From Onchocerca volvulus (taxonomy: Eukaryota; Nematoda; Chromadorea; Rhabditida; Onchocercidae), in NCBI GenBank assembly GCA_000499405.2, contig HG738138.1:16074554-16138553 (forward strand): a DNA stretch of 64,000 nucleotides, read 5' to 3'. This document shows, one piece after another, positions 26,901 through 41,100 of the stretch; position 1 is the first letter of the stretch, and each line of letters begins with the position of its first letter. A program made the translations under genes and the position numbers. Below the pieces are notes generated by a model. That model searched no databases. It saw only the letters and a program-made list of their open reading frames with translations, and was not told where the DNA came from.

Positions 26901-29900
26901 GAGTACTAATAATTTCTTTGACATTGACAATTTCTTTTAATTTGAAACATTTTTTTGTGTTAACTATGCTTGACAAGTTCTTTTGAAATCTAAATACGTA
27001 TGAAATTCAACTAATCCAGATGACTAAAAATTGTATCCGGAAGAGATTTTTTTATGATATGTCCTATTGACAACTAAACAGTAATGACGAAGTTTTAAAT
27101 AGATGGGAATAAAAAAATAACTTCAATATTTGCCAATAGAAATAGCGCACGAGATCTGAGCCAAAGTACACATTTTAATAATAAACTTTTCCCAGGTTCT
27201 TCGTTTTGCAAAGAATTAAGCAATAACAAAGAGAAGAAAGAAAGAAATGAAAAGCATGATATGCTAATAAAAAAATCTTTTCAAACTGTGTTTTGAAAAA
27301 AAAATTAGAATGATAGAAGCAGATAGTTTGCAAGTCCAATTTCTTGCATAATATTAGTTTTCTTCTACTGTTAGAATTTGACAAAATATATATTTTGGTG
27401 AAAAAAAAAAAAAAGAAAATTAAAAAAACGAAAAATGAATCAATTATTTTTTTTTTCGTTATGGATTAAAATCCATTAAAGTTTAGTAGCAGTGAGTGCA
27501 TTTTAAAAATTCGCACATAATAATTGATTATAAAAACTAAATTATGATGGATGGGAATATTTTATAATTGTTAAAGATTTTATAAGCAATAATAATTTCT
27601 TGACATCGATAGATTCTTTTAATTTGGAACATCTTTTTATTTTAATTGTGCTTGACAAATTTTTTCAAAGTTTGCAACAATAATATGAGGGAGAAAAATA
27701 AGAAAAGGAAAGTTAATTATAATAATATTACAAAAAAAATGAGACTTTGAGAATTTTACACTTCTAATGCAAGTAAAAACTTCAAGAAATAATTCAAATT
27801 ATAGTACTATATACAAACTATGATTGTTTTGTCGTTTTATTTTTTAGTAAAATAATCATGTTTGTAATCCTTAATTAGAGTAAAGTACCAACAGCGACTC
27901 AATTCAGTCAAAAATGTTTCGAAAAATATATTTCAATCTACGTGTATATTTATTTATTTCTTCGATTCAAATATACTTGGAGAAAAATTACTTTTTTAAT
28001 GAAAGAGCAGAATACGAAAAAAGTTTACATTTTCTCTAACAATTGAATTATCCCAATTTTCATTTCTGAATAGCTCATAACTTTGAATTATAGAATAAGC
28101 TATTGCAAGGAAGGTTTTCTTGGTGATAACAAATCCTATGTATTCACTCATCAGTGATGATTAAAAACTCTTCTATTTATACTAAAGTTGAGTTCACAAT
28201 TCTTATTTTTCTTCTGTTTCCCTACCATTTTCGAGAATTTACTTTCCCATGCAATTAAAGCACATAACAATGTATGAATACAAAAAATTTAAAGCTATGC
28301 TTTTAGTTATGGGAGTTCCAAAATAAATTGAATTGATAATGCATCAAACCACTGGACTGAATCACAAAAGTGGGCTGCTTTTCAAAACTTTCAGAACGTT
28401 TCAAGAGAAATTTGATATATCATGCAGTTTTTTTTTTTTTTTTTTTATCAGAATGCATAAGTTTTCTTAAGCCAGTTTTTTTTTTTGTCTAATTTCAGTC
28501 ATACTGGATCAAATTTGATATTCGCAAATTCAAGATTTTGCACTAATAGTTCCGCATGAACTATTAGCATATGCTTATGAGATATTTCAGTGTGTAAACA
28601 AATTTGTGCTAAAAATTGTAAGAACCCGACAGATTTCCTTATCAATTTTGGTAAAAACTCTAATCCGCAATTGTCAAAAATCCTTTTATTAGTCGAAATC
28701 TCTATTTCAATTTTCGAAGCATTTCATACATCGATCAGACTGTATTAATGAACTTCCGTGATAAACCTAGGCGTTAGCGGTATGATAATTCAATAAGCAC
28801 AGATCCAAAAAATTTTGCTAGAAAATCTAAATCACAATATACTAAAATATAAAACTGCAATTTGCAAAGTTTGAATAACCTAAAAAAAAGTTATGAAAAC
28901 TGATTTCCAATTTGTCAAATTGGAAATTTATATTTCATATGAAAAAAATTTTAATGTGATTAGTGAAATGATAATAACAAACAAAGAATGACAAACATAA
29001 TTAAATAAAAAATTTAGTTTGACCGATCTATTTATACAGGTGATCTTTAATTGTTTAACGCGTTTAATACATAGTTTTCATGCATCATATTTTTTTCTAT
29101 CTGTGTGTACAAATATGTTTGTTTTTTCAAATCTTTGAAATACAAATATTATCAAATGAGTAACTTAATTAAAAATAATATTTCCCTTTTATAATAAAAA
29201 AGAAAACACTTTGTGAATTACTGCTCAATATTGAAATACTGGAAACAAGTAAAATTTGGGCAAATAACAAATTTTTTTTTTTTGATAGAATTTTTTTTTC
29301 AATCAGGAAGAAACGAGTTTTGCTACGTTCATTTTTTGAAGTTCTTTTAAAGAATTGAGTAGATAATTAAACAGGAAATTTTAAGACAGCTACCTGAGTC
29401 ATTATAAATAAGGTAAAGTTCTGCAAGTTGAATAGACCTCAGTTTTATCAATGAAAAAATTTTGAACTCTAGAATATTCGAATCATATGACTCTAACTCG
29501 ATGCTAATTAGCAATTCCAAAGTTTTATTATGGCAAAAAGAATTTCAACTTATGGCCAAAAAAATTTTTAAATCAAAGCGCTTTATTTAGTCGCTTTATC
29601 TCATGAATGATAAATTTTATGCCATATTCAGCTTTTATCGCAGTTATTACTTCAAAAATAAAAAAAAATTGGATGTAAAAAAATGAAAAATTTCCGTTCA
29701 ATTATTCAATAAAATTCAGTGGGTTCAACAATATTTTCGAGAAAAACAGAATTTTGGAGGAAAGTAAAATTCTTGAATTGAACAATAATTTTATATATCT
29801 GTCATATCATGAGATCATATACATAGATGAAGAAATTAGTTCTCTCTAATTTTCAAAGATTACCACAAAAATTACTAAAATTCTTACAACATAATAGCTA

Positions 29901-32138
29901 CGCTAATCTACATCCAACCTCAGGAAAAATAAATTGTTCCAGGAATTCTTCAGACTGAATAAAATATTTGAAATTTCCCTCCGTAAGTAAATTTATTCTT
30001 TCAAATTTACTGTGAAGAAATGATACCAAAAAATATTTGATGTAAAAGCCCATAAAATACAAATATATGTGAAACTTTTCATTTTTTTTATAAATAATTG
30101 CTGGAAAGAAATAAAAAAGAGAGGTCAACTATTAAAGACGAGGAGAAATAGGAGCAAAACTATGATAAATTTCCTGGTAATTATCAAAAGACCTAATGCT
30201 TGAAAATTTGTCATTTGATCTACTTTAGTTTTTTTTTGACGTATTTTAAAATTATTACAAGAATTACCAAAATCATCAAGCATAAAAAAATACTAAAATT
30301 GAAAAGTTTCGAAAAATTTAATGAAGATTCAAAAAACAATCAATAATATGAAATATGGTATTTTTTAAGATATTAATATCATCTCTTTTGATATTTAAAT
30401 CTGCTCACTATATTATTATTAGTTCATTATGTAATTATCTAATAAAGCTGCACTTTTTGTCGAAATTATTATCATAAAAAAATGGTATCAAATCCAAAAA
30501 TTACTGAAGTTCGGATATTATAGACTCGTGCTGCGTGACAAGCTGGGCTATCCTTTCCTGTGTGGGCTTCAACTTCAATTATTATCCCATTTAAAAAATC
30601 CCACTAAAGTGGGATAATAATCTAGAAGACTTTAATATTTTTTCTAATAACTTCCCAGCTATAATCAAAGTCGGTTGATTTTTTTGTTGACAATAGCCAA
30701 AATCATCCAAAACGCATAATAATTGAAAATGCATTAATTTATATAAAAAAGAGTTGAAGCAAATAGTATTCTCAAAACAAAAAATTGCTGCATAAAGACT
30801 TTGGGATGGAAATAAATTATCTCGTAGTTAATTGAGTAACAATTAAAAGTCATTTCTTGCTCAATTAAATATGTCAAATAGTTCAAAGATCCTTTTTATC
30901 TCATCTGTCATTGAATTTTGCCATAATTATAACACAAAAAAAACAACAATTCTTCTTCCTTTTCTTTTGACAATAAAACTTAATTAGTAATGACGGAATA
31001 AGATGGGTTGATTTTCAGAAATTAAGGCACTAAAATAGTTTTTCTAATCATACATAATTGCGTCATATGATTATTATGGATCATGTCAAAAAGTTTTGAA
31101 ATTTTTGATAAGAATGAAATGTACCTCAAATCGACCCGCAGCACTATTTTGTCTTTCCAGAGCCATCATCATGGAAAGTGAAGATGGCGGTTCACTAGCA
31201 GCTTTTTGAATCTTCGCTTTTTTAGGTTGTACGTTTACTGCTGTGTCTACTGATGATGTCGGTAAATCGGCTGAATCTAATTTGAGCTTTAACACCTAGA
31301 AGAAAGATTATTTATCAGTTAAGCATCGTACGGCTATATCATCTTAATGAAAATATCTTAATTAAACCAAACTTTTGAAACCTTTCCAACTTTCGCATCA
31401 TTTAGAAATCATTTGCTATCATTCAGAAAAAAAAAAATGATTTCTGGGAAATTTCAAAATTATATTTCATTCTAACTTAAGCTATTCATCCTAACATCAA
31501 TTAAAAAAAAAAATCTCCGATGTTTAACTATAACTAAATTTTCAAAAACTTTACAACGTTTGCTATCAATTTGAGAAATTCTTGAAAGTTTAATTATTGT
31601 TAAGATATGAGATTTTCTTCAAAATGGTGTTAAGACAAAATTTAAATTGAAAAATTTAAATCTTACAGGCATTTAAAATGCCCACATCATGCTATTATTC
31701 CATTGTAGAAATATGAAAATTGATCAAATGAAAAAAGCGAGAGAAAGATTCAAAATATTAAAAAATTCTAAATTTGTTTCCGACTTCGTCCAATTTTACT
31801 TCAAAAAAATTTTTTTTTGAAATTTATTTCCCTAAACTTATAGTTGAAAGCTCTAATTCTCTATCCTCTTTTCAATTCCAATTCAGAAATTCTAAATCCA
31901 TAATCTAAAGGCTGATAGAAACTTGGTGAAATAGGAGAGAATAAATGGAAAAAGTTAGAGGAAGAGATGAAATAATAAATAAAAAATTAAAGATAAGAGA
32001 TGAAATTTGACAAGAAAGAAAAAATTCAGTTTCCATAGCTACCTGAAAGCGATTCACTGATACATTTCGATGTACACCGGGTTTCTGTTCATTACTTGCG
32101 TTCGCGATGGTTGAACCGCTTGTGTCATTTGTTGACAT
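11966..32138 (-). CDS. nkcc-1: Na-K-Cl cotransporter (SLC12A1/A2-type), complete
   Basis: Exons: 32138-32043, 31295-31125, 26010-25784, 25612-25462, 24771-24582, 24096-23984, 23661-23481, 22755-22588, 22012-21876, 21527-21330, 21159-21052, 20841-20718, 20096-19995, 19831-19676, 19284-19073, 18489-18346, 18179-18064, 17814-17662, 17492-17421, 17314-17256, 16619-16440, 16081-15972, 15271-15068, 14223-14168, 13204-13042, 12900-12749, 12472-12302, 12101-11966. All phases agree: 1349 residues. It couples Na, K and Cl uptake across the plasma membrane. TM1 has [16 protein letters not shown]3 keeps the K-site Tyr ([12 protein letters not shown]); TM8 has [15 protein letters not shown], the Na-site Ser pair that separates NKCC/NCC from KCC. 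The C-domain has [16 protein letters not shown] and [15 protein letters not shown] and ends SVLTFYS, as in vertebrate NKCCs. The N-terminus carries three RFxV/I kinase-docking motifs and the [14 protein letters not shown] phospho-region. The ATG directly follows TTACAG, likely an SL1 site. The linker exons 17492-14168 are the least certain. Confidence 0.92.
15068..15271 (-). other. Asn/Asp-rich low-complexity exon of the NKCC gene
   Basis: This 68-codon exon is phase 0 on both sides, so it can be skipped without a frameshift. It starts [11 protein letters not shown] and later has an Asn run ([12 protein letters not shown]) and a His/Arg patch. It lies in the poorly conserved linker between the two halves of the cytoplasmic C-domain. 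Its donor (AAG|GTCCGT) is weak, which fits optional use. Confidence 0.6.
26011..31124 (-). other. Large 5.1-kb intron 2 of the NKCC gene
   Basis: AT-rich throughout, with many poly-A/T runs. The only GC-richer patch is at 30525-30575, just before a strong hairpin. On the minus strand that patch can be read as [18 protein letters not shown], but it has no acceptor and soon meets a stop. Large introns near the start of a gene often carry enhancers; nothing specific is visible here. Confidence 0.5.
30578..30621. repeat. Inverted repeat / hairpin in NKCC intron 2
   Basis: Arms 30578-30592 (AATTATTATCCCATTT-like) and 30606-30621 (AAAGTGGGATAATAA...) pair almost perfectly with one bulged base around a short loop. 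The core is ATTATCCCA against TGGGATAAT. Confidence 0.6.
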
Positions 32139-35100
32139 CTGTAATGAACAATTTTGAAATGCAAAATTTTTTTGTTTGAAGATAATCTTAGCAGAAAGAG
32201 AAAATGTCGAATAAAAGTGAATATAAGGCACAATACAACTTTAATAGTATCAATAACGAACAAATGAATGAAACGAAACCAAATTCAGAAATTAAATGAA
32301 AATTGAATAGTAATTCCTTTGTTCTTCTGGCCAAGCATCATTCGAACGAAACCAGCTAAATTTGGCTACAACAGATAAATTTGGTAATGACATCATTAAG
32401 CCGAAATATAACACAGAAAAATATAATGCAGAAGTTCTACAGAAGTCAACGTATTATAGGCAGAAAATTCGACTCACTGAGAAAATACATACGCTTAAGT
32501 AGAATGCTCTGATTTATCAGGAAAGTACTGCAGGGCTTAAGTAGAATTCTTCGACTCATTTATCACTCAGTAAGATAAGGCATAACATGCTATCATCAAC
32601 AGTTCCGTTGAATAATCGACGGTCGACAGCATTGTAAATACAAAAATATTTGAGTGATAGTATCTTTAGCGATAGATTTCAAAATGATAAAAAGAATTTT
32701 CGTTACAATCTGAGCAAATATACTCTCCCGCCATAAAAAATAAAAAAGAGAAGGTCGAAAGCTGCAATTTCATCATGGCTCTTTATCAAGGTCATCAATA
32801 GCTGTCTCTAATATTCAGATAACAAACATTCTTTCGCATATTGAAATCAATTTTCAAGTTCGAAAGGAAAAAATTTAAGTCAAACAATCAAAAAGCCTAA
32901 AGATCGTAGTTTGAAATTGTTCGACAATCATCAAGTAGTAGAAGGAAAAAAAAAGCCAGATATTAAATGAGATCATTTTATTTCTCGGTTAAAAAGATTC
33001 TAAATGCGTCAAACTTATGGATTTCATGATGAATAAAATGAAACATTTGAAACAAACACTACCGAAAAAAGAAGGAAGAAGTAAAAGTTTATCATCAATA
33101 ATACTTTAAAGGGCCAAAAAGCCTAGCAAAGCAGGCTTAGTTAAATTTGAGATATTACATTCGTTTTTACTTCCATTTTTCTTCTTCCTAAAAATCTATA
33201 TATGCATACTATGATATACCTATACTTTGCTAATAATAGAACAAATCTGTCATGAAAAGCGGAATAAAAACGGAACGAAATCGGAAAGAAAGATAAGACG
33301 GAGAACTGAGAGAGATAAATCAAGTGAAGAAAAAAAAAAAAAAAAAAAGAATAAGAGATAAATGTTCGGAAGTGATTTGCTGAAATATTTCGGTTTGAAA
33401 CTATTTTTTTCACAGTTGGATGCGATCGAAAATGGTTTAATAGTTTTAAAGCCAAAATTTTTTCAAATATTTCCTCTAATATATAAATTTTTTTGATTTT
33501 CTTAATTCCATGTAACAAAAATAATTCATCTAAATCTCAATTTCCATTAGAAATTTTTGCAGTTTAGTTAAGATTTATGAGTTTTTAGGAATATTTTCTC
33601 AAAAAAAAAAATCTCATAACCACTGTGTTTTTGAACAAGAAGAAATAATTCTTGTAAATTATGAAATTCTAACCAAGAAGTTGAAAAATTTCTACTTGTT
33701 AAAATCTTATCTATTCAAAAAAAAAATGAATAAATAAATTTTTTTCAGCAAAATTTATGGAAACTAATTTTTTTGCGAAAAAGTAAAAATAAAAATTATT
33801 AACACATAAGATAATTTCAGGTGGCAGTAAATGGTTGACATCGAAATTGCAAATATCTCCAATTATTAGTATGTAAGGTCATTTCAGTATTCTGAAAACT
33901 GTTGCATAAGTTATTTTTTGGCAGTTTTAAAATAATATGAAAGGAAAAAATTCATGGATTACTTTTTTATTATAATAATTAATATTCTATGCGAATATTA
34001 TCATGCTTTAATGGATAAATGTTTTCCCACTATCAAAGGCACAAGTAGCTATAAATAGCCATCCGTTTTTTCATTGCAATGATTAATGGCAGAAAGAAAT
34101 GCTCAGAAATGTTCACTTCAAAAAAAAAGATGGAATGCGTAAAATGACTGAACGATTGAACGGTTACATTTTTAAATTCATATCGATTACAGTATGTATT
34201 TTTTGATTTATATTATAATCAATATGAATTCTTTGATACACATAGTAATCAATCAAGAAATTTTAAAGGGATGTAAATGTATTTGTAAGGAATATACGTC
34301 GAATACGTATATATCTCTAGAATTTTTAAACTAAGAAACTGAAATTTGAAATCTATTGCACAATACATATAAATGTATATATTATTAATCTGATCAGTGT
34401 TAACAATAAATTTGTACTATACATTATTAATCGATGAAGCATATATATATAATAGAATTATTAATGAGGAATCTCTAATAATTTTTACTGAAATTCTTAA
34501 AGAAACATGGTTTTTTTCTTTTTTTTAAATATTCTTTCAAATCAGGAAGTGAAATTATTGATAAACATTTTCTGTGACATGAAATATCGAAATTTTCACT
34601 TCATAATGTATTTCAAAGTTTGATTTTAATTTGTACTTGGAATTTCAATTTTGAATAGTCTTGCTAAGCATGATTATTAATTTCAATTTTGAATAGTCTT
34701 TTTGAGCATGATTATTAATCTCTGGATTTTAGGAAATAAAGATATTAATTTGAAGAAATATGACTGGCAATCTTTCCAAGGATACGTCACTACTCATAAT
34801 TATAGGATGCAAATCGAATAAAATCTGAAGACAATTGTCACAAGAAAATGGTAGGTATTATTTGAGATTTGATACTTCTCACTTCTCACTGAGAGAAAGG
34901 AATTAAAAAATGATTTTAATTTGATTAAAGTTGATGAGTTTATTGTTGTTTTTTGTTTGCTCTTCATAAAAATATCACGGGAAAATTGAATTTCAAAAAT
35001 AAACTCATGCAGTTCATCTATTTAATGAATTTGATATTATTTTTGTTGAAGTATTCAATAGAAGGGAAATGGAACAGAAAGTTCGACATAAGGCTAACTT

Positions 35101-38100
35101 GGGAATGATTAAAATCTTAAATTAAAGTAAGATGGAAATGAAATGATCTTGTTGTAGTAGTTTTTAGAAATACTTCATTAGATGATGGAGATATCCTGAA
35201 TATATATTACTATCAACTACTTAATTTTTGACGGCTACTATATTATACGACCAGTAATTGATAGACTGATATGCTAGCAATTCATAAATTGATAAGCTAT
35301 AATATCGATGCATCGGGAACGCATAGTCTCGTCAAGCTTATACTGAAACATCATTAAGTTTATATAAAAGCAAAGATCAAATATATCTTGCATTTGAATT
35401 TGTTCATTCCACATCAATGCTCTTTAACGAATATTTGGAAAATGCACTGTTCAAAGAAATAAATATTGAAAGACGTGGATGAATAAAGGTGACAAATAAA
35501 AAACGATAATATTGATCAAAAATAAATTTGATATAAGAGAAAGAGACAAACGAGAGAGTATGTAAGATAGAGAATGAAATTCGAAGTAAAATTGGATTGT
35601 TATTTAATTAGTGCATTGAAACGATTTAATTTTTGATTTCAAAATAAATGGAAATGTGAAAGAGTTTCAGTCAATGTGAAGTTTTCGAGTAGTCTCCTAT
35701 CAGTTCAAGCTAGAACCGGATAATACTATTTTTAACATATTGTTAACTTTTAAGAGATTTCTTTCTTTTTCTAAACCAGAAGTCAAATGTTTTCGGATAG
35801 TGTTTAATAAATATTCATCCTGCTGTAGATAGTGAGAAGACAATTATAAAATTCAAAGAGTTAAATGTGATAAAAAAGAAAAAGTATCTTTGAAATTAAG
35901 AAAATTTTTCTTGATATTATCTAAAAATAGACAACGATACTATAGTCAAGAAACATCAGCACCGATATAATGGATTCAAAATATAGTTTAATGTCGCCGA
36001 ATTTCATAAAATCTGAACTAATTGAAAAAAAAAATTATCACAGTAGTATCTAGAAAAACATATAATTTTATATTACTGATAATGATTTATTATCAACCTA
36101 ATTAATCAGCGATGTTGAAGTTCAGAAATAAAATAACATAATATTTATGAATCGAACAAAACCAACAGAAATGTATCATTACAGAATGAATGAATTTTTT
36201 TCTAGTCAAATGTAAAATCAAACAATTATGAAAACGTTGAAATAAATAAGCACCATTAACTTTATGTGAAGTTTGTTAATGAAAAACCTGTTCTTTTAGG
36301 TCTTCAACGAATATTTCGAAAAATTGGTCAGGAAAGACGTAAATTTTGGAAATAATTATTCCCAATTTTGCGCTTTGATTAAAGCAAAAAATTTGTTGAT
36401 TTTCGAATTCTCTTTGAATCAATATCTTGAAATTCATCAACAAACTGAATAATCTGACAATGTATTTATTTATATAACTATTTCTCAAACAAGGATGCAA
36501 TTCATACTTCAAGCGGAAATATTATCCTGCAATAAATTGAATCAATCATAGTTGGTCTATTTTTCTAAACTCTGCCTTAAGTCTTTGATGAAATTTATTT
36601 CTTTATGCTTTGATTTTATCTTATTGTTCCAAATGACATATTACAGTGGCATTTTTTTTTTTTTCTGAAAAAATTATCTTTAAAAAAAAATTCATAAAAA
36701 TTGATCAAATATAAATTCTGAACGGAAAAAAGTGCAATAAAAAGACACAAATAGAGCATGGAGAAATTATGAAGAGTGGAGGAAATTATTAGATAACAAT
36801 ATATGAAAGAGAGCAGAAAAGGATAATATATTTGAAAGCCAAAATAATATGGAGGAAGATCCTCAGATGACTAGCTTTAACAAGAAAATAAAATTTGACA
36901 CTTGGCCAATTTCTCCGTACCGAAGAATAATTCGATGAAAATGATGACAAAAATCATCGAGCGAAAATGAATGAACGATAGATATAACAAAATATTTTAA
37001 GACTGCATAAAAATGTTGCATCTGATATGAGATCAGAGATAAATTTGATAATGAATGAATATTTAGCTACTTGGATGTGATGAAAATTCAAATAATAAAT
37101 CTCAACAAATCGAATGAATAACTTGATTGTTTGATGAAATTAAGGGAAGGAAAACAGATTAACTTGATAATATTTGTTTATTCATAAAAAACTTGACGCA
37201 AAATTGATAATCATAAAAGTTCAACTAAAAAGTAGCATTAATAAAGTCAGCTTTTTGCTATATTCAGATAATTATGGAGTTAAAAAATAAAAAGAAAAAA
37301 CTAATCAAACGATTTTGAACCTCTCTTTATTCTTTTTTGTTATTTTTTAATAAAAATTATCATTTAAAAAGTGATAATTTAGAAATTTCCAATGATAAAT
37401 TTTATTATATTAGAAGAGAATATGAAAGAGATAAGAAAAACGATCTTGAAAAATAAAATAAAAATTCTCTATGGGAGATAAAATTGCTGATAACATCACT
37501 GTTTGCACAGCTATTAAGCTCGATTGGTTTTATAAACATAGTTTGTTCACGAAATATCAACAGAATAGCTAGCAAATCCATCCATAATAGCATTTATTTG
37601 CTTCTGTTAAGCCGTTTTTAAATAATACTTTGATTTATTTATTGACTTAAGTATAAATTTAAAAAAAAAAAAGCTTATACAATGAAATTATGAATTACGT
37701 TCCTATAGGATGGTTATGTAACATTTTTTACGATAATAAATTGTGAGATAATTAAAATTTCATAAAATTAATCAAATTGTTATCGACAACACATAGCCAG
37801 TTTTATCTCTCCATGATTTTATCACCGAAATAAGGTCATCAAAGAAACAACTTGATCATTGAGCTTTAATTCTTGCAACATTCGATTTTATTTCCTGATG
37901 AAGAAAAAAAATTACTCCAAGCATGTTATTTCTATTTTTATTCAGTTTTAATTTTGAATAATTATGCAATCAATTCATATTTTATTAGTAGGAAACATAA
38001 ATAATTCAAGTGATTTAAAAGAAAATTTCATTTATGATGTTAAGAATGTTTAGTATATAAGAACAAACATTGTCCAATGGAATAAAAAATGAAAATAACA

Positions 38101-41100
38101 AATAAATGTCAATTCTACTTTCTAAAGCTGCAAAATAATGGACTAATAAGCAAAAATAACAAGTTTGAGCAAATTCGGGGATTATTTTTTCAGAGCTTTT
38201 CTTTAAATAAAGGAAAGTTGCTAAAAGTATTATTCATCTTTTGAAATTGCTTGTCCACCACACTCCTTCATAATTTCTGATCTCTTTTTTAAATTAAATT
38301 TTGTTGAATTATTGATACGATCAGTTGTGTAAATCAATAAATCAGAAAGGCAATTTCATTTTTCATTTTTCCATTCTATTTCTTCTCATTTTCTTTTTTC
38401 CTATCTCTTCTTCATCATCTTGCAAAATTTTAATTTTCAACTAAATTTAGAAAAAAAAAGAGTAAATTGTTAGTGATTTCGAGAAATATCTTAGAACAAT
38501 GCACGTTTCTTTCAATAATAAATTATTGTCGTAAAAATGTAAATACCACTATGAGATCGAATTTTATTGGTTAGCTATTGCTTCATTCGATTTATACAAA
38601 TAGTATATGAAATGTAATCACAGAATAAATTATTCAATTAAATCTCAATTGGTCTGAAAGAAAATAATTGTATCATAGCAACATATTAGTAAAATTTTAT
38701 GCAATAGAAAAATTTGAAAAATCTAAAACTTATAAGAAATATTTTCAGATATTTTTGATTCTGATCATAACCGCTTCCATTGAGAAATGAAAGAAAAAAA
38801 AAAATAAGAAGAGGAAAATTGATTGAAATGAGATTCCAGAAATAATTTCACTTATATAGCCATTATTAGTGCTAAATATTCTGAGTCAATAACTTTTCCA
38901 AAGTACTTCATATGTTTTTCAAAACGACCAAAATTAAATGCACCGTGCAAAGATGCAGATTGAAGCGATTTATATTCACTGCTAATGTGCACTTTGAAAA
39001 TGAAGAAAATATCGTCGACTAAGATGGGCGACAGGATTTAATTTGATGAATGAGAACTATTTCAAAACTGAGAGTCCCATTGAAAATAAAATTAATATAA
39101 AATAATTTCTTCTGTCAATACTTTTGCATTCTGATTTTTTTCTTTTAAAATTCAACAAATTATTTGTCTGAAAGCTTTAATTATTTTTTTTTTTATCCTA
39201 CGAAAAAAAAAATGGCGTTATTTCAAAAAAAAAGTATTTCGTGCAAACACTGAAACAGCAAAAAAATCGAGTTCCGTAACGTCAATTGAAATGTGGCAAG
39301 TTGGTAAACTGGAAATTAAAAAGCTATTATAAAATTTAAAAGCTTCCAGACAAGTAATTTTTTTATAAAATATTTCAAAATTAAAAAACTTCATAATTAA
39401 AACTTTATTTCGACAATAGGTGTAATAAGCCGAATAGTTGAACGAAATTATTCAACATAGAATTGGTTCTATTTATTTTTCCAACCAGACTGAAGCAAAG
39501 CAAAAAGCAAATAAACAATAATAGATTGATAACGAAATTCCGGAAAAACATGGTTATCATTCCAATTTAGTGTAAATTTTATATGCAAGAATTAAAGGAA
39601 ATATTTGGATTAAAGTTTAAAAAGAACAAGTGAAATTTTCTGGAAATGAAGGGTATTTCAATTTGTAAAAAAAGTAATGGATAAATATAAATTAAAAGAA
39701 AGTTTAACGGTAATCAAAGATGACATAATGCTTTTCCGTCAACTAATTCGGCAAATATCTTTCGAAGAGTTCAATCAAAATGACACTGGAACATTTTGAT
39801 TAGAGTGATTATTGTCTGTCGACGCTGTTATGTGAAGGTATCAATGAAATGAAAAGAAATGATAAATGATGATAATAATAAAAAAAAAAATAGTAATAAG
39901 GGAATGATATTGTATAGGGAATATCGCGAAGTTATGCGGGAATGGATAAGGAAAAGTAATAACAACAGTAATAATGATAAAAATTAAGAATGTTAGTATT
40001 TTCAGAAAATATCATTGTAAATTTCATTATTCATGGCGAAAAGCATGATCATTGAGATTGGTTTTGAATGACAAAAAAAAAAGGGGATTTCGAAGACTGA
40101 AACTTATATGCTTCAATGTTATTTTCCATGTGTTGTAATTGCCATAAACGAAAATTAAAACTTGTAAATCAAAGTTGTAATGATTAGTTAACTTGTTTGA
40201 TTATTTAGTTATGAATCATTCATTGATTCTTCATTTCAGCAAATATATTTCTATGAATTCATTTACTTTTTCCTCACTGAATTATTAACAAAGTAAAAAA
40301 AATTTTGATAAAATGAATAGAAAAGAGAAAATACAGATTGAATGGAAGCATATACATAACAATTGCAAATCAAAGTTTTCTTATTAATTATAAAGACGTG
40401 ATTTTTGACCTTGATTCTGGATGAAATTTTGGAGAAATTTAGAAAGAATCATTTAGTTGCTACAGGAAAACATAGACTTAGATAAAATAAAAATAAACCA
40501 AACGAAGAAAAAAGATGAGTTTTAGATTTGATTTTGGAAATTCAAAACTTAAGGATCAACTGGAAACCAATAATCATTGATTTCCAAATGATCAGCATTT
40601 CTCGAAATCTTGTGGAATTTGTCCCCCTAGTTTCTGATATATGTTCATTTGCCTCCGAAAAATAGTCAAACGATCAATTTCCTTGATCAACTTGTTCCTG
40701 AGACAGATGATTCGTAAATCGATAATGTTCGATCAGCCTAAATCAGCCTTATTTCTTTTCTTCGTTTGCTTGAAATTTTAGGAAAAAATTTTCTTCATAC
40801 CTAGGAAAAAAATTAAGTTTTCATTCATTAAATTAAGAAAAGATATATTTGAAATTGAAGCGGCTTAATCAAAATAGTGAAAAATGAAACAAACGATTCG
40901 ATCGATGATCGTAATGTGTGAAAGCAATTAGGTAATTGTCAACACGACGGCAATGCATAGAATTGAGAGAGAACATGGATTTAAATAATATGAAAATGTC
41001 AAAAATTTTCGAAACTAATCAATCAAATTATGAATCATAAATAAAAAAACATAGGATAGAACTTAAAAAATTGATAAATTCGAAACAAAAAAAGAAGAAT

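Noticed and set aside
33141..33518. 125-codon minus-strand frame
   Set aside because: It is Phe/Ile-rich low-complexity sequence crossing an A-run, with no domain and no splice context.
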